Origin: an unicellular cyanobacterium SU2 | GTDB lineage: Bacteria > Cyanobacteriota > Cyanobacteriia > Cyanobacteriales > Microcystaceae | DNA length: 64,000 nucleotides | Direction of reading: 5' to 3' | Assembly (NCBI GenBank): GCA_002110465.1 | Contig: NEED01000001.1 | Location: 62,001-126,000, forward strand | Shown here: piece after piece, positions 25,892 through 34,651 of the stretch | How the letters are laid out: each line of letters opens with the position of its first letter | How positions within the stretch are numbered: the stretch's first letter is position 1 | The notes under the pieces: model-generated | The model's database searches: none | Told to the model about the DNA's origin: nothing | What the model saw: the letters and a program-made list of their open reading frames with translations, nothing else | Made by a program: the position numbers and the translations under genes

Positions 25892-28030
25892 TTATCTCAA
25901 ATATTCACCCACAGGAGGGGACTGCTCCTTGAGTAAAAAACGAGACTTAAAACCTGAGACAGAGTGACTTTTATTAGCAACAATTCCCCAGATCTGGGTA
26001 CGAGATAGGGCAAGTTGTTCTTGAGCATTCTCTAACTCGGAAGTCTGAATTTGACCTAGAGCAGTCACTAGGACGACTCCATCGGTTTGATTGGCTAATA
26101 AGTGAGTATCTGCTAACCCGATCAGACACGGAGCATCATAAATCACCAAATCGAAAGAATCATGGAGTCTCTTCATCAGGGACTTCATTTTTTCAGAGCT
26201 TAAAAGTCTAATGGGATCGGGAGGAAGTTGACCACAAGTTAGGACAAATAGATTGTCATCTCTTCCAGATCGCTGGATGATACTATGAGGATCTAAGTTA
26301 TTTCGATAAATCAGATCACTTAATCCCAACACATTCATTAAACCGACGCGCTCATGTAATTTTGGATTTCGTAGATTAGTATCAACCAGTAAGACTCGCC
26401 GTCCCATTCCTGCTGCAGTTAACCCTAAATACAAAGTAACGGTTGATTTTCCTTCTTCTGGCCCTGCCGAACTGATTACGAGAGAACCAATGGGATTATC
26501 GGGGGTTAAAAGACAAAGATTCGTGTATAAAGAATTGAAAGCTTCCGTAAAGGCAGAGGTTGAATTGAGTTGCAGTAAATTACTATGATCGGCGTAGGAA
26601 GTGTCCATATCGTTTCGAGAAGAAAAACCTGAACTGTGATTAACCTCCGTATTTTCTACTTTTTTATTAAAGGGAATAATCCCTAAAATAGGGACGTTCA
26701 TAATTTCATAAATTTCTTCAGGGGTATAGATTAGGTTACTCAGTTTATCAAGACCCATAGCCGAGGCTATCCCTAGCAATAACCCTAGTATTGTGCCTAA
26801 TAGCAAGTTTCTTTTAATGCTAGAAGAAAGGGCTTCAGGTTCATGGGGAGGGGTTAGCATTTCCCAAGGAACCTGTTGTTGAGCAGCATCAATTTTCAGG
26901 GCTTCCCGTTTGGTAATAAATTGAGTCAAGTTATCCGTTACGATGTTGAGTTCTCGCTGAAGATCAACATATTTGCGAGTTGTCACTGATAAAAGTTTTA
27001 TTTTTAACTCTAAACCTTTAATTGCCTGGGTTAGAGCTTTATCACGTAGGGTTAGTTCCAGAATGCGTTGAGAGGTACGGCTCTGAATTTCTTCTCCTAT
27101 TTGTTTGCTTTCTTGGTCAAGTAAAGAGCGTAAATTTTGTCGTTTTTCCTGAAGAAATTGTATTTCTGGGTTTTTCTCAGTCCAAACAGCAGATTGTTTG
27201 GCTAGTTCAACATCGATTGCTAATATTTCTTTTCTTAAGTCTTGATAGCGTGGTGTTTCAAGAACTGAAGCAGAAATTTCTTGAGTGAGCTTAGATGTCC
27301 CTTGCTGTTGAGAAGCGGCTAACATTCGAGTTTCGGCTAACTCTACTCGTACTCCCTGTTGTTCTTGGTTGAGTTTGTCAAGTTGAGCCGATAGGAGTTC
27401 AGCTTGAGCGACGGGATCAATTAGGTTATTTTCTTGTCTAAGTCCTTGTAATTTATTTTGTAATTGATCTACTTTTTCTCTCAGGATAGGGAGTTGTCTA
27501 TCGAGAAAGACAATTCCTTGATTAATATCTGATTGTCGTGCATCTAAACTATATTTTAGGTAGGTGTTAGCTACTTCATTTAAAACATCTTGAACCTGAT
27601 TTTTATTATTATGCTGGTAAGTAACTTCTAAGATGTTGCCAGATTTGCTACTTTTTAGAATTGTTGTTAGAACTAGACTTCGTTGTAAAGACTTCTCATT
27701 AAGATTGGGATACTTATCCTGAAGTTTTTCAAGAATGGGTGAGAGTATTTTGGGATTTTTCAGAATCTTTAGTTTCAGTTCGTCTGCTTCAACAGAAACG
27801 ATTTCTTCTCGACTACTTAGGGTTTGAGAATTAGTTGAAGAAATCACTTGAGTCTCAAGGGTGACGGGTTCGGTGAGTAACTCAAATCGAGACTTAAATA
27901 AAGGGGGTTCAAGCCATGCTTTTAGAGCAGCAGCACCCGCCACTAATATGGATATTCCTATTACTACGTGAAGTTGTCTACGAATCACTCCCAAACTTTT
28001 TCCTAAATTTAATCCTCCTTCTTCATTCAT
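25892..28030 (-). CDS. Wzc-like polysaccharide co-polymerase / BY-kinase
   Basis: The protein has 712 residues. An N-terminal membrane span (about 20-38), a long periplasmic Wzz part with coiled coil, and a second span near 408-425 come before a cytoplasmic ATPase. That domain has Walker A GPEEGKS at 523-529, Walker A' VLLVDTNLRNP near 547 and Walker B LVIYDAP near 629. Wzc proteins control chain length and export in Wzy-dependent synthesis. Two oddities: the A' motif has VDTN in place of the usual VDAD/VDxD, and the tail (SPPVGEYLR) has a single Tyr instead of a Tyr cluster. It is the most upstream gene of the exopolysaccharide run. Confidence 0.9.
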   Translation of the reverse strand: MNEEGGLNLGKSLGVIRRQLHVVIGISILVAGAAALKAWLEPPLFKSRFELLTEPVTLETQVISSTNSQTLSSREEIVSVEADELKLKILKNPKILSPILEKLQDKYPNLNEKSLQRSLVLTTILKSSKSGNILEVTYQHNNKNQVQDVLNEVANTYLKYSLDARQSDINQGIVFLDRQLPILREKVDQLQNKLQGLRQENNLIDPVAQAELLSAQLDKLNQEQQGVRVELAETRMLAASQQQGTSKLTQEISASVLETPRYQDLRKEILAIDVELAKQSAVWTEKNPEIQFLQEKRQNLRSLLDQESKQIGEEIQSRTSQRILELTLRDKALTQAIKGLELKIKLLSVTTRKYVDLQRELNIVTDNLTQFITKREALKIDAAQQQVPWEMLTPPHEPEALSSSIKRNLLLGTILGLLLGIASAMGLDKLSNLIYTPEEIYEIMNVPILGIIPFNKKVENTEVNHSSGFSSRNDMDTSYADHSNLLQLNSTSAFTEAFNSLYTNLCLLTPDNPIGSLVISSAGPEEGKSTVTLYLGLTAAGMGRRVLLVDTNLRNPKLHERVGLMNVLGLSDLIYRNNLDPHSIIQRSGRDDNLFVLTCGQLPPDPIRLLSSEKMKSLMKRLHDSFDLVIYDAPCLIGLADTHLLANQTDGVVLVTALGQIQTSELENAQEQLALSRTQIWGIVANKSHSVSGFKSRFLLKEQSPPVGEYLR

Positions 28031-28243
28031 CTTGCTCTGTCCTCCACCTTAACACGATTGAGATTGACTGATTTTTCACTATTATAGCTATATTTTAGGG
28101 GGGAAATTATTCATTAAAATATGGTTTTTGTCCTGATTGTGTTAACTTATTTAAGTAAGAAGGTTCGGTTTTGGTTAGGTTTTATCTAAAATCGTCCCTG
28201 GATTAATTCGATGATTTTTGTCGCTCACTTCTAAATAGGGAGA

Positions 28244-28549
28244 TTGTTAGAAATAATGTTCAATATTTTTGTGACTCATTTAAGGGTTAAATGTCCAAAA
28301 ATTACACCAAACAGAATAGGTAAAGTCCATGATTACAGTCAATGTGACTCGAAGGTTGACTATATCTTTGAATCGATAGACGGAGGAAATCGAGGTTACA
28401 TGACAGGACAAAAGCCAGGGATTCAACCTGGTGACTATGTACTATTACTAGAGAATAGAGATCAATGCCGATATCAAGTTGAAAAAGTAGACTACTATTC
28501 CAATCAGCAAGATATCTGGATAGCTTTACTCAAAAAAGTTCTAGTTTAA
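28244..28549 (+). CDS. Hypothetical protein
   Basis: The protein has 101 residues. It is soluble-looking and rich in aromatic and charged residues, with VDYIFESIDGGNRGYMTGQK followed by GIQPGDYVLLL and RYQVEKVDYYS. The GDYVLL-type segments suggest a small beta-barrel or SH3-like fold. I do not recognise the family. It stands alone on the plus strand between two minus-strand genes, 213 bp from the Wzc start, so it has its own promoter. A second ATG four codons in is possible as start. Confidence 0.6.
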   Translation: MLEIMFNIFVTHLRVKCPKITPNRIGKVHDYSQCDSKVDYIFESIDGGNRGYMTGQKPGIQPGDYVLLLENRDQCRYQVEKVDYYSNQQDIWIALLKKVLV

Positions 28550-28607
28550 GCTAACTTCTAAGTTTTGGCTTTTTAGATAATTAATGTGTTAAACGTCATC
28601 TTGCTGC

Positions 28608-29021
28608 TTACAAAGCATTAAAGTATTTTCTCCCTTTTTGACGACTATTTCGGTAAGTAAACTCGCTCACCGAAGCATTAGGACGAGTAGGATCAATGGT
28701 ACGATGCGTCCGTTTCCAATCCTCTTCTGTGGCTAAGGTGATGGTTAAATTTCCCTGGTCATTTTTAGCAATGCGTAGCCAAATTTGGCCATCTTCTGGG
28801 CAAAAAAACTCTTCGAGCCAAAGATTGAGGTTAACTGGTGTTGAGTTTTGAGCGGCTAAAAAAGCAGCTTTTTTATGACCGAGCTTAAATTCTTTCTGAA
28901 TTTGAGGAATTGTAAGACAGTGCAGATAATATTTCTGATGTCCTTTGCGCCACAGTCTCGTCTGACAGTAAGGGCAATAAAATTTTTTACTTTTGCCTCT
29001 GGAACTTCTTTTATTGGGCAT
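28608..29021 (-). CDS. Zinc-ribbon protein of unknown function behind leader B
   Basis: I start this at the ATG at 29021 (MPNKRSSRGKSKKFYCPYCQ), giving 137 residues. A longer frame beginning with TTG at 29084 would place its start inside the conserved leader RNA and is unlikely. An N-terminal zinc-ribbon half-site CPYC is followed by LWRKGHQKYYLHC, which could supply the other ligands (C/H). The basic N-terminus suggests nucleic-acid contact. No enzyme motif is seen. The gene lies directly downstream of promoter B and leader B, so whatever that leader senses controls this protein. Confidence 0.65.
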   Translation of the reverse strand: MPNKRSSRGKSKKFYCPYCQTRLWRKGHQKYYLHCLTIPQIQKEFKLGHKKAAFLAAQNSTPVNLNLWLEEFFCPEDGQIWLRIAKNDQGNLTITLATEEDWKRTHRTIDPTRPNASVSEFTYRNSRQKGRKYFNAL

Positions 29022-29058
29022 ATTTTTATAGCAAATTTCCAATTTGTTTACGGTTTCT

Positions 29059-29150
29059 AAGACACAAGAATTCCTAATTTCCAAAATCTACGGGTGCACT
29101 CAACGGTGTCTTCCCAAAAAGATTTACAGCAGTTGTTTAAACTACTGGAA
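29059..29150 (-). ncRNA. Conserved structured 5' leader, copy B
   Basis: On the minus strand this segment repeats the plan of copy A: ATTCCAG, hairpin CAGTAGTT / AACTGCTG (29127-29147), TTTTTGGGAAGACACC, GAGTGCACCCG, and a closing helix in which AAGACAC (29106-29112) pairs with GTGTCTT (29059-29065) across exactly 40 nt. The hairpin differs from copy A at two positions that both keep base pairs through G-U wobbles, which supports a real RNA structure. It ends 38 nt before the ATG of the zinc-ribbon gene. Confidence 0.62.
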
Positions 29151-29223
29151 TTAGTTGATTGGGTTGTGACTATAAATTAACACTTTATCAATGATTTTCG
29201 TGACCATTTTAAGGATTAATAAC

Positions 29224-29251
29224 ACTATAGATCAAGATTGTTGAATGTCAA
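29224..29251 (-). promoter_or_regulatory. Sigma70-type promoter B, shared with 25633-25660
   Basis: On the minus strand TTGACA (29246-29251) and TATAGT (29224-29229) are separated by 16 nt, the same spacing and the same boxes as promoter A. The flanks TTGATC before the -10 box and TTATTAATC after it are also kept. Transcription would start near 29217 and read through leader B into the zinc-ribbon gene. Confidence 0.72.
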
Positions 29252-29741
29252 GGAGCTTTATCGTTTTTTATGATGCTAATCAACATTTTCATATCTTGAA
29301 AAATAAACTCACAATGCTAATAAATAGACCTAGATTTCCAGGCTTTGTCTAAGTTAACAGCAATATCCAAGAATCTCAATTGGGAAAATCTAAAAAAAGA
29401 GGATGTATATAAAAAAAATTTTGACAATATTTCTTTTAGGGTAACTTTCAGGTCAAAAATATTCCTATTTTTCTATTAATTAAAATTTTTAATAATTAAA
29501 CTCTAATGCCTAAGTTGTTTAAGATATGGCACTCTCCAGACTGAAGTAATTCATAAACATCTTTGTATTCGATAGATTTTATAATATGTTTATAGGTGTT
29601 TAAATAGACTTATTTGAATAATCATGTAATTATCTCGAACCTTAAAATAACCTTAAAATTGAGTATAATTTCCCTAAGGTTGCCAGAATTTAACTTTAGA
29701 ATTAAGCTAAAAATCTCTAAATATTTCAGAAAATTTCTTAA
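29252..29741. other. 490-bp AT-rich region upstream of hisF
   Basis: This gap between the divergent promoter B and hisF contains no convincing ORF. Closest to hisF, the repeated AACCTTAAAA motifs and GAGTATAATTTCCC near 29638-29673 give a possible -10 box for hisF (TATAAT). Nothing else stands out. Confidence 0.4.
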
Positions 29742-30518
29742 ATGTTAGCTAAACGAATTTTACCGTGTCTTGATGTCAATGCTGGTCGTGTGGTTAAAGG
29801 CGTGAATTTTGTTAACCTACAAGATGCTGGAGACCCTGTAGCATTAGCCAAAGTTTACAATGATGCAGGGGCTGATGAATTAGTCTTTCTTGACATTACC
29901 GCTACTCATGAAGGACGAGATACGATTATTGATGTTGTTTATCGTACCGCCGAAGCCGTTTTTATTCCCCTAACTGTCGGTGGTGGGATCCAAACCTTAG
30001 ACAATATTAAACGTTTGTTAAGAGCAGGGGCTGATAAAATTAGTATTAACTCTGCTGCTGTCCGTGAGCCGGATTTTATTAATCGTAGCAGCGATCGCTT
30101 CGGTAAACAGTGTATTGTGGTAGCCATTGATGCGAGACGACGCACAGACCCCAATAACCTCGGATGGGACGTTTATGTTCGGGGCGGACGCGAAAATACT
30201 GGACTAGATGCCATTGAGTGGGCAAAAGAAGTAGAAAAACGGGGAGCAGGAGAATTATTAGTGACGAGTATGGATGCAGATGGAACCCAAGCTGGATACG
30301 ATTTAGGGTTAACCCGGACTATTGCTGACCAAGTAGAAATTCCGGTCATTGCCTCCGGAGGCGCGGGGAATTGCCAACATATCTATGAATCACTGACTGA
30401 TGGAGGGGCTGAGGCTGCTTTGTTAGCATCTTTGCTTCATTACGGTCAGTTAACCATTGCTGAAGTGAAAGACTACTTAAACAAGCATCAAGTTTCCGTC
30501 AGAAGGGTGTCAGTCTAA
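29742..30518 (+). CDS. hisF: Imidazole glycerol phosphate synthase, cyclase subunit HisF
   Basis: The protein has 258 residues, the normal length. It begins [20 protein letters not shown], with the catalytic Asp at position 11. The second catalytic Asp is at position 130 (IVVAIDARR). The phosphate-binding loops [16 protein letters not shown] and VIASGGAG are intact. HisF pairs with the HisH glutaminase to make imidazole glycerol phosphate and AICAR in histidine synthesis. It is not in a his operon here, as is common in cyanobacteria. Confidence 0.98.
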   Translation: MLAKRILPCLDVNAGRVVKGVNFVNLQDAGDPVALAKVYNDAGADELVFLDITATHEGRDTIIDVVYRTAEAVFIPLTVGGGIQTLDNIKRLLRAGADKISINSAAVREPDFINRSSDRFGKQCIVVAIDARRRTDPNNLGWDVYVRGGRENTGLDAIEWAKEVEKRGAGELLVTSMDADGTQAGYDLGLTRTIADQVEIPVIASGGAGNCQHIYESLTDGGAEAALLASLLHYGQLTIAEVKDYLNKHQVSVRRVSV

Positions 30519-30608
30519 AGTCTAGAGAAATCATTAATTTCTTTCGGGGAAGGTTGCTTGCTTAAAATTCTGTATTAGAATAGGAGAAGTGTTAACTTTC
30601 TTTAAGAG

Positions 30609-30800
30609 ATGTTGATTCCTATTTTAATATTCGATGTGGCCTTGGTTGCCTGGTCACTCCATTTAATGCAAGAAGCCTTTGACCAACAAGAATTTTCCCT
30701 AATGTTGGCAGGAACTTTAGTTGCCCTATCGGCTGCGGCAATGTTGGTAGTCTATTTCCTAATGGGTAACTGCTTAAGCTATCTGATTCAATTACCCTAG
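30609..30800 (+). CDS. Small two-span membrane protein
   Basis: The protein has 63 residues with two hydrophobic stretches (about residues 2-18 and 31-60) joined by a short polar loop EAFDQQEFSL. No family is recognised. It follows hisF by 90 bp on the same strand. It looks like a real cyanobacterial small membrane protein because of its clean hydrophobic pattern, but the ribosome binding site is poor. Confidence 0.5.
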   Translation: MLIPILIFDVALVAWSLHLMQEAFDQQEFSLMLAGTLVALSAAAMLVVYFLMGNCLSYLIQLP

Positions 30801-31093
30801 ACTTCCTGAAAAATAATTAAAATAAATTAAGAAAAATCTTTCTAGAATCCTTTATCTTGTCTTTATAACCAAAAATAACTGTGTAACAAACTCCTCATCT
30901 TTAATCATCGCGCTACAGGTTAACACAATCGTTCACAGAACTTTCTGCTAATCTTCATTCCCAGAATATAATAATAGCCCTAAAATACCGAGGATTTTTA
31001 GTGGCACGGGATACAATTTGTGGGAAACAGTTATCAGAAGAATAGTCATTCTGTACAACTTATTGAAAATAATCTGTAGTCATTAAAGTAAGC
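30801..31093. other. 293-bp upstream region of the SulP gene
   Basis: This is an AT-rich stretch without an ORF. It presumably holds the promoter of the SulP gene, but no strong -35/-10 pair or operator could be named with confidence. Confidence 0.3.
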
Positions 31094-32575
31094 ATGAGTG
31101 AAATTTTTACGAAAAAAGTTTGGTTCTCCAATGTTAAAAACGATCTTCTGTCCGGGACTGTTGTCGCATTAGCCTTAATTCCCGAAGCGATCGCCTTCTC
31201 AATTATCGCCGGGGTTGACCCTCAAGTGGGACTGTACGCCTCCTTTTTTATTGCTACCATCACCGCCTTTATTGGGGGTCGGCCAGGGATGATTTCAGCC
31301 GCTACAGGAGGGATGGCTCTTTTAATGACAACCCTTGTTAAAGATCACGGCCTGCAATATTTATTAGCAACAACTGTTTTAACGGGAATTCTTCAAATTA
31401 TCTGGGGTTGGATTAAATTAGGCACCCAAATCCGCTTTGTCCCACGGGGAGTTATGATCGGCTTTGTCAATGCCTTAGCGATCTTAATTTTTAATGCCCA
31501 ACTGCCCCAATTTGAAGGTGCGACTTGGGTAGTTTATGGGATGGTAGTCGTGGGACTGGGAATTATTTATGGTTTACCCCGTCTGACTACCGTTGTTCCT
31601 TCTCCATTAGTAGCGATTATTATCTTAACTATCGTTTCTTTGGTGACAGGGGTACAAGTTCCTACCGTTGGCGATATGGGAGACTTACCAACCACTTTCC
31701 CAACCTTTCTCCTTCCAGAAATTCCCCTCAACTTTGAGACATTACAAATTATTCTGCCCTACGCCTTACCTCTATCCCTAGTAGGATTATTACAATCTTG
31801 TCTTACTGCTAATGTTATTGATGATTTAACCGATACCTCTAGTAATAAAAATCAAGAAGTGATCGCCCAAGGAACAGCTAATATAGTCACAGGATTTTTT
31901 GGCGGTATGGCCGGGTCTGCCATGATTGGTCAATCTGTGATCAATATTCGTTCTGGGGGAAGGGCAAGACTCTCAACCTTGAGTGCGGGAATTTTTCTGT
32001 TAATCTTTATTCTTGTGTTCGAGAATTGGGTAGCACGGATTCCCATGGCGGCTTTGGTGGCGGTGATGATTATGGTATCTATTAGTACCTTTAGCTGGAA
32101 CTCTATCCGCAACATCCGCAAGTTTCCTAAGAATGAAACGACGGTCATGATTACCACGGTATTAATTACCGTTATCACCCGCAATCTCGCTATGGGGGTA
32201 ATTATTGGGGTTGCTATGAGTGCTATCTTCTTTAGTCGTAAAATTGCTGCCCTAATTTTCGTAGATTCTCTTCTTAAAGAAAATGGGACGGAACGAGTTT
32301 ACAGTGTTAATGGACAAATCTTTTTTGTCTCCATCGATAACTTCCTCAGTGCTTTTGATTTCCGTGAAAAGGTGCAAAAAGTTACGATTGATTTAACTCA
32401 TGCTCATTTATGGGATCATTCTGCCGTGGATGCTGTAGATAAGGTGGTTTTGCGGTTCCGCAAACGGGATGTCCAAGTTGATTTAATCGGTCTTAATCAA
32501 GCGAGTGCTACCTTGTTAGAGCGTTTAGCGGTCCACGATAAACCCGATGCTCTCGAACAAATGGCTAATCATTAA
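31094..32575 (+). CDS. SulP family anion transporter with short STAS domain
   Basis: The protein has 493 residues. The N-terminal domain has the SulP opening [20 protein letters not shown] with about 12-14 hydrophobic helices, and [18 protein letters not shown] matches the family's substrate-site helix. The C-terminal ~100 residues form a STAS domain ([31 protein letters not shown]). SulP proteins carry sulfate, bicarbonate or other anions. Cyanobacterial BicA is in this family, but the N-terminal motif here is not close enough to call it BicA. A small gene follows 13 nt after the stop. Confidence 0.85.
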   Translation: MSEIFTKKVWFSNVKNDLLSGTVVALALIPEAIAFSIIAGVDPQVGLYASFFIATITAFIGGRPGMISAATGGMALLMTTLVKDHGLQYLLATTVLTGILQIIWGWIKLGTQIRFVPRGVMIGFVNALAILIFNAQLPQFEGATWVVYGMVVVGLGIIYGLPRLTTVVPSPLVAIIILTIVSLVTGVQVPTVGDMGDLPTTFPTFLLPEIPLNFETLQIILPYALPLSLVGLLQSCLTANVIDDLTDTSSNKNQEVIAQGTANIVTGFFGGMAGSAMIGQSVINIRSGGRARLSTLSAGIFLLIFILVFENWVARIPMAALVAVMIMVSISTFSWNSIRNIRKFPKNETTVMITTVLITVITRNLAMGVIIGVAMSAIFFSRKIAALIFVDSLLKENGTERVYSVNGQIFFVSIDNFLSAFDFREKVQKVTIDLTHAHLWDHSAVDAVDKVVLRFRKRDVQVDLIGLNQASATLLERLAVHDKPDALEQMANH

Positions 32576-32588
32576 TGGAGGTGATATG

Positions 32589-32855
32589 ATGACTACTGAA
32601 AAATGGAGTAATCAATCAACCATGATTGTTTATCGATGGTTAACCCAAGAAAACAACCTTCGTAATCAGTTGCAAGTTCTCGCAGATAATTCAGGAAATA
32701 ATATTGCCACTTTTGCACTGGAAATAGAAGAATTAGTTACAGACGTCAATAACCCCCTTGCTGGTCATTATTCTGTCTATGCTGAGCTAATTGAGTTAGC
32801 TTTTAAGGAGGTCAATTGGCAAGATATCGCAGGAACTTTTCTAGCCAACAATTAG
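32589..32855 (+). CDS. Small hypothetical protein in operon with SulP
   Basis: The start is set at the ATG at 32589 because a perfect GGAGGTGAT ribosome binding site ends just before it; the ATG directly upstream (32586) is nearly as good. The 88-residue product is acidic and helical (MTTEKWSNQSTMIVYRWLTQ ...) with no membrane span. The very strong ribosome binding site and the short gap to the transporter suggest the two work together, possibly as transporter and regulator. That is inference. I do not recognise the family. Confidence 0.65.
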   Translation: MTTEKWSNQSTMIVYRWLTQENNLRNQLQVLADNSGNNIATFALEIEELVTDVNNPLAGHYSVYAELIELAFKEVNWQDIAGTFLANN

Positions 32856-32864
32856 TCGATTACT

Positions 32865-33188
32865 CTAGCTGATTTTAAGGGTAGGTGCTACAGAAGAAAT
32901 AGGAGGACGACTAGACTTAACCCTAACTTGATTAGGCACAAACATAAAGGTTGTTTCTCCAATCCAAAAGGTTTGACCATCAATGGCGCAGGTTCCTCCT
33001 GCCACCCAATCTACAACTCGCTGAGCTTGATTAATGGGTAATTTGTCTAAAATTAAGATTACAGTTTTACGTTCTTGAACTAATTCAAGGACTTGGCGAG
33101 TTTCTTGTATGGAAGTCACCGTTTTGACAACAACTTCAGCCTGAGAGTCGTTATTGGTAGACCAACTGAAAGGAGGAATATTAGTCAT
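32865..33188 (-). CDS. SepF-like (DUF552) protein, short form
   Basis: The protein has 107 residues. The whole C-terminal part reads like the SepF core: VVVKTVTSIQETRQVLELVQ, ILDKLPINQAQRVVDWVAGG, TCAIDGQTFWIGETTFMFVP. In SepF this core forms dimers and binds FtsZ. Cyanobacterial SepF proteins are usually near 200 residues and have an N-terminal membrane-binding helix. That helix is missing here, so this may be a divergent paralogue rather than the main cell-division SepF. It ends 9 nt from the convergent small gene. Confidence 0.75.
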   Translation of the reverse strand: MTNIPPFSWSTNNDSQAEVVVKTVTSIQETRQVLELVQERKTVILILDKLPINQAQRVVDWVAGGTCAIDGQTFWIGETTFMFVPNQVRVKSSRPPISSVAPTLKIS

Positions 33189-33720
33189 GATTGTTGTTTT
33201 GTTATTGTGTATTGTATCTTAAGTTAAGAACAATTAAATTTTCGGTAATCTTCGTAAAGTAGTTAACTAAACTAATAAGTACGAGTAACAATTGAGAGTT
33301 TTAACGACAAGCTAATTTTTCTATATAGTGGACAGTATCAATTTTTATTTAATTCTTTGTTTTAGAACAGAAAATTAAAATTTCTCAGGAAAATGGTATA
33401 AAATGCTACACTATATTTTGTTATATATTTCTTTTCATAATCCCTCCTATCAGGTTGGTAATCTTAGTATTGTTCTCCATATCTTGAGAAATTGAAGAGT
33501 AAAGCGATGGTCTTTCCGCCATATCTAGTTAAGGGAAAAATTGTCCAACAAAAGTTCCATCAATGATCAGTATTCTAAACGCTTTGCTCTATAATAAACC
33601 ATGTTTGGCAAAAACCTTAAGATTTTCTTAATCTTATTAATTCAAGTCAATTCCTGAAAATTTCCAATGGCTTAAGATCACTTCGCTAAGTGATACAAAT
33701 TACTATAAGAACTTGAAAGC
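33189..33720. other. 532-bp intergenic region with one hairpin
   Basis: No convincing ORF is seen between the SepF-like gene and mrnC. The only clear structure is the hairpin ATCACTT-CGCT-AAGTGAT at 33677-33694, 27 nt beyond the mrnC stop. It may end or protect the mrnC transcript, although no T-run follows it. The rest is AT-rich. Confidence 0.4.
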
Positions 33721-34188
33721 TTAAGCTAAATTTAATTTTTCAAGTAACTGATTTAAACGTTGCGGATTTTGTAGATAGAGATAACCAATTAAGGTTTCGA
33801 GACTCGTCGCTTGTTGATAAAGTTCTGGTGATAAACGTCGAGGTTTTCCTGTGGCGGCATTCCTTCCCCGACGAACGATTTCTTTTTCAGATTCAGTTAA
33901 ATAAGGATTAATCCTTGCCAAAAACGCCGCTTGACTTTCGGCTCGCACTAACGAGACCACTTGATTATGATAATCAGCTAACCGTCGAGGGGGAAAGACA
34001 TAATAAGTCCGAACATAAAGCTCATAAACCGCATCCCCTAAATAAGCTAAAAAGCCAGGGGATAATTGCTTTATCATCCCCAATGGTTGACTTTTGCTAC
34101 CAACGGCTTCAAAAGTGACTCCATCATGGGCTTGTTTAATCTCATGGGGGAGGGTAGGCTGAGTTTCATCAAAATTGGGTAAATTCAC
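33721..34188 (-). CDS. mrnC: Mini-ribonuclease 3
   Basis: The frame starts with GTG at 34188 (155 residues); an ATG at 34077 would remove 37 poorly conserved residues. The RNase III catalytic fold without a dsRNA-binding domain is evident: LAYLGDAVYELYVRTYYV holds the catalytic Asp, VRAESQAAFLARI and VRRGRNAATGKPRR are typical of MrnC, and LETLIGYLYLQNPQRLNQLL supplies the second acidic site. In Bacillus MrnC matures 23S rRNA. It is followed on the same strand by nothing nearby and preceded by the STAS gene. Confidence 0.9.
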   Translation of the reverse strand: MNLPNFDETQPTLPHEIKQAHDGVTFEAVGSKSQPLGMIKQLSPGFLAYLGDAVYELYVRTYYVFPPRRLADYHNQVVSLVRAESQAAFLARINPYLTESEKEIVRRGRNAATGKPRRLSPELYQQATSLETLIGYLYLQNPQRLNQLLEKLNLA

Positions 34189-34252
34189 AACCTTAACTTG
34201 ATTTAGGGTTCTCTCAAAACAGTAACAATGTCTACTTTTCGTTGCCAGTTAA

Positions 34253-34651
34253 CTACTTTGAGAGATTATTGATAGCATCTTCGACTGAACTTTGCAAAGA
34301 CAAGAATTTTTCGAGACGAACTAGCTTAACAGTTTGAGTTACTCTAGGATTAGTAACAATTTGTAAGCTACCTTGATTAGTTTGTGCTTTTTTGACCAGT
34401 TGAACTAAAGCTCCAAGACCAGAGCTATCGATAAAGTCTATTTGAGACAATACCAAAATGACGTTAGCCGGTCCTTCATCGATATAGTTACCAATTACCT
34501 TACGAAAAGTAGGTTCAGAAAAGGCGTCTAACAGGCCAGTCAGCCGAAAAATTTGGTAGCTTTTTTGAACATCGCGAGTTCCTCTTAAACTCACGGTCAG
34601 GGTCAGTTGCTCAGGAATGGCTTCCTCCTTCAAGTCGATAAAAGTTGGCAA
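34253..34651 (-). CDS. STAS domain anti-sigma factor antagonist-like protein
   Basis: The protein has 132 residues. The STAS core contains VILVLSQIDFIDSSGLGALV, with the phosphorylatable Ser of SpoIIAA-like proteins in the DSSGLG motif, and QIFRLTGLLDAFSEPTFRKV before it. Such proteins act in partner-switching with serine kinases and PP2C phosphatases. No ATG is available near the N-terminus. The longest frame starts with TTG at 34651, so the start is uncertain. The gene runs divergently from the aromatic leader and DAHP synthase. Confidence 0.82.
   Translation of the reverse strand: MPTFIDLKEEAIPEQLTLTVSLRGTRDVQKSYQIFRLTGLLDAFSEPTFRKVIGNYIDEGPANVILVLSQIDFIDSSGLGALVQLVKKAQTNQGSLQIVTNPRVTQTVKLVRLEKFLSLQSSVEDAINNLSK

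Noticed and set aside
28608-29084. Longer version of the zinc-ribbon gene from a TTG at 29084
   Set aside because: The start would lie inside the conserved leader RNA; the ATG at 29021 lies just after it.
31094-32575. Naming the SulP gene bicA
   Set aside because: It belongs to the same family, but the N-terminal motifs are not close enough to BicA to name the substrate.
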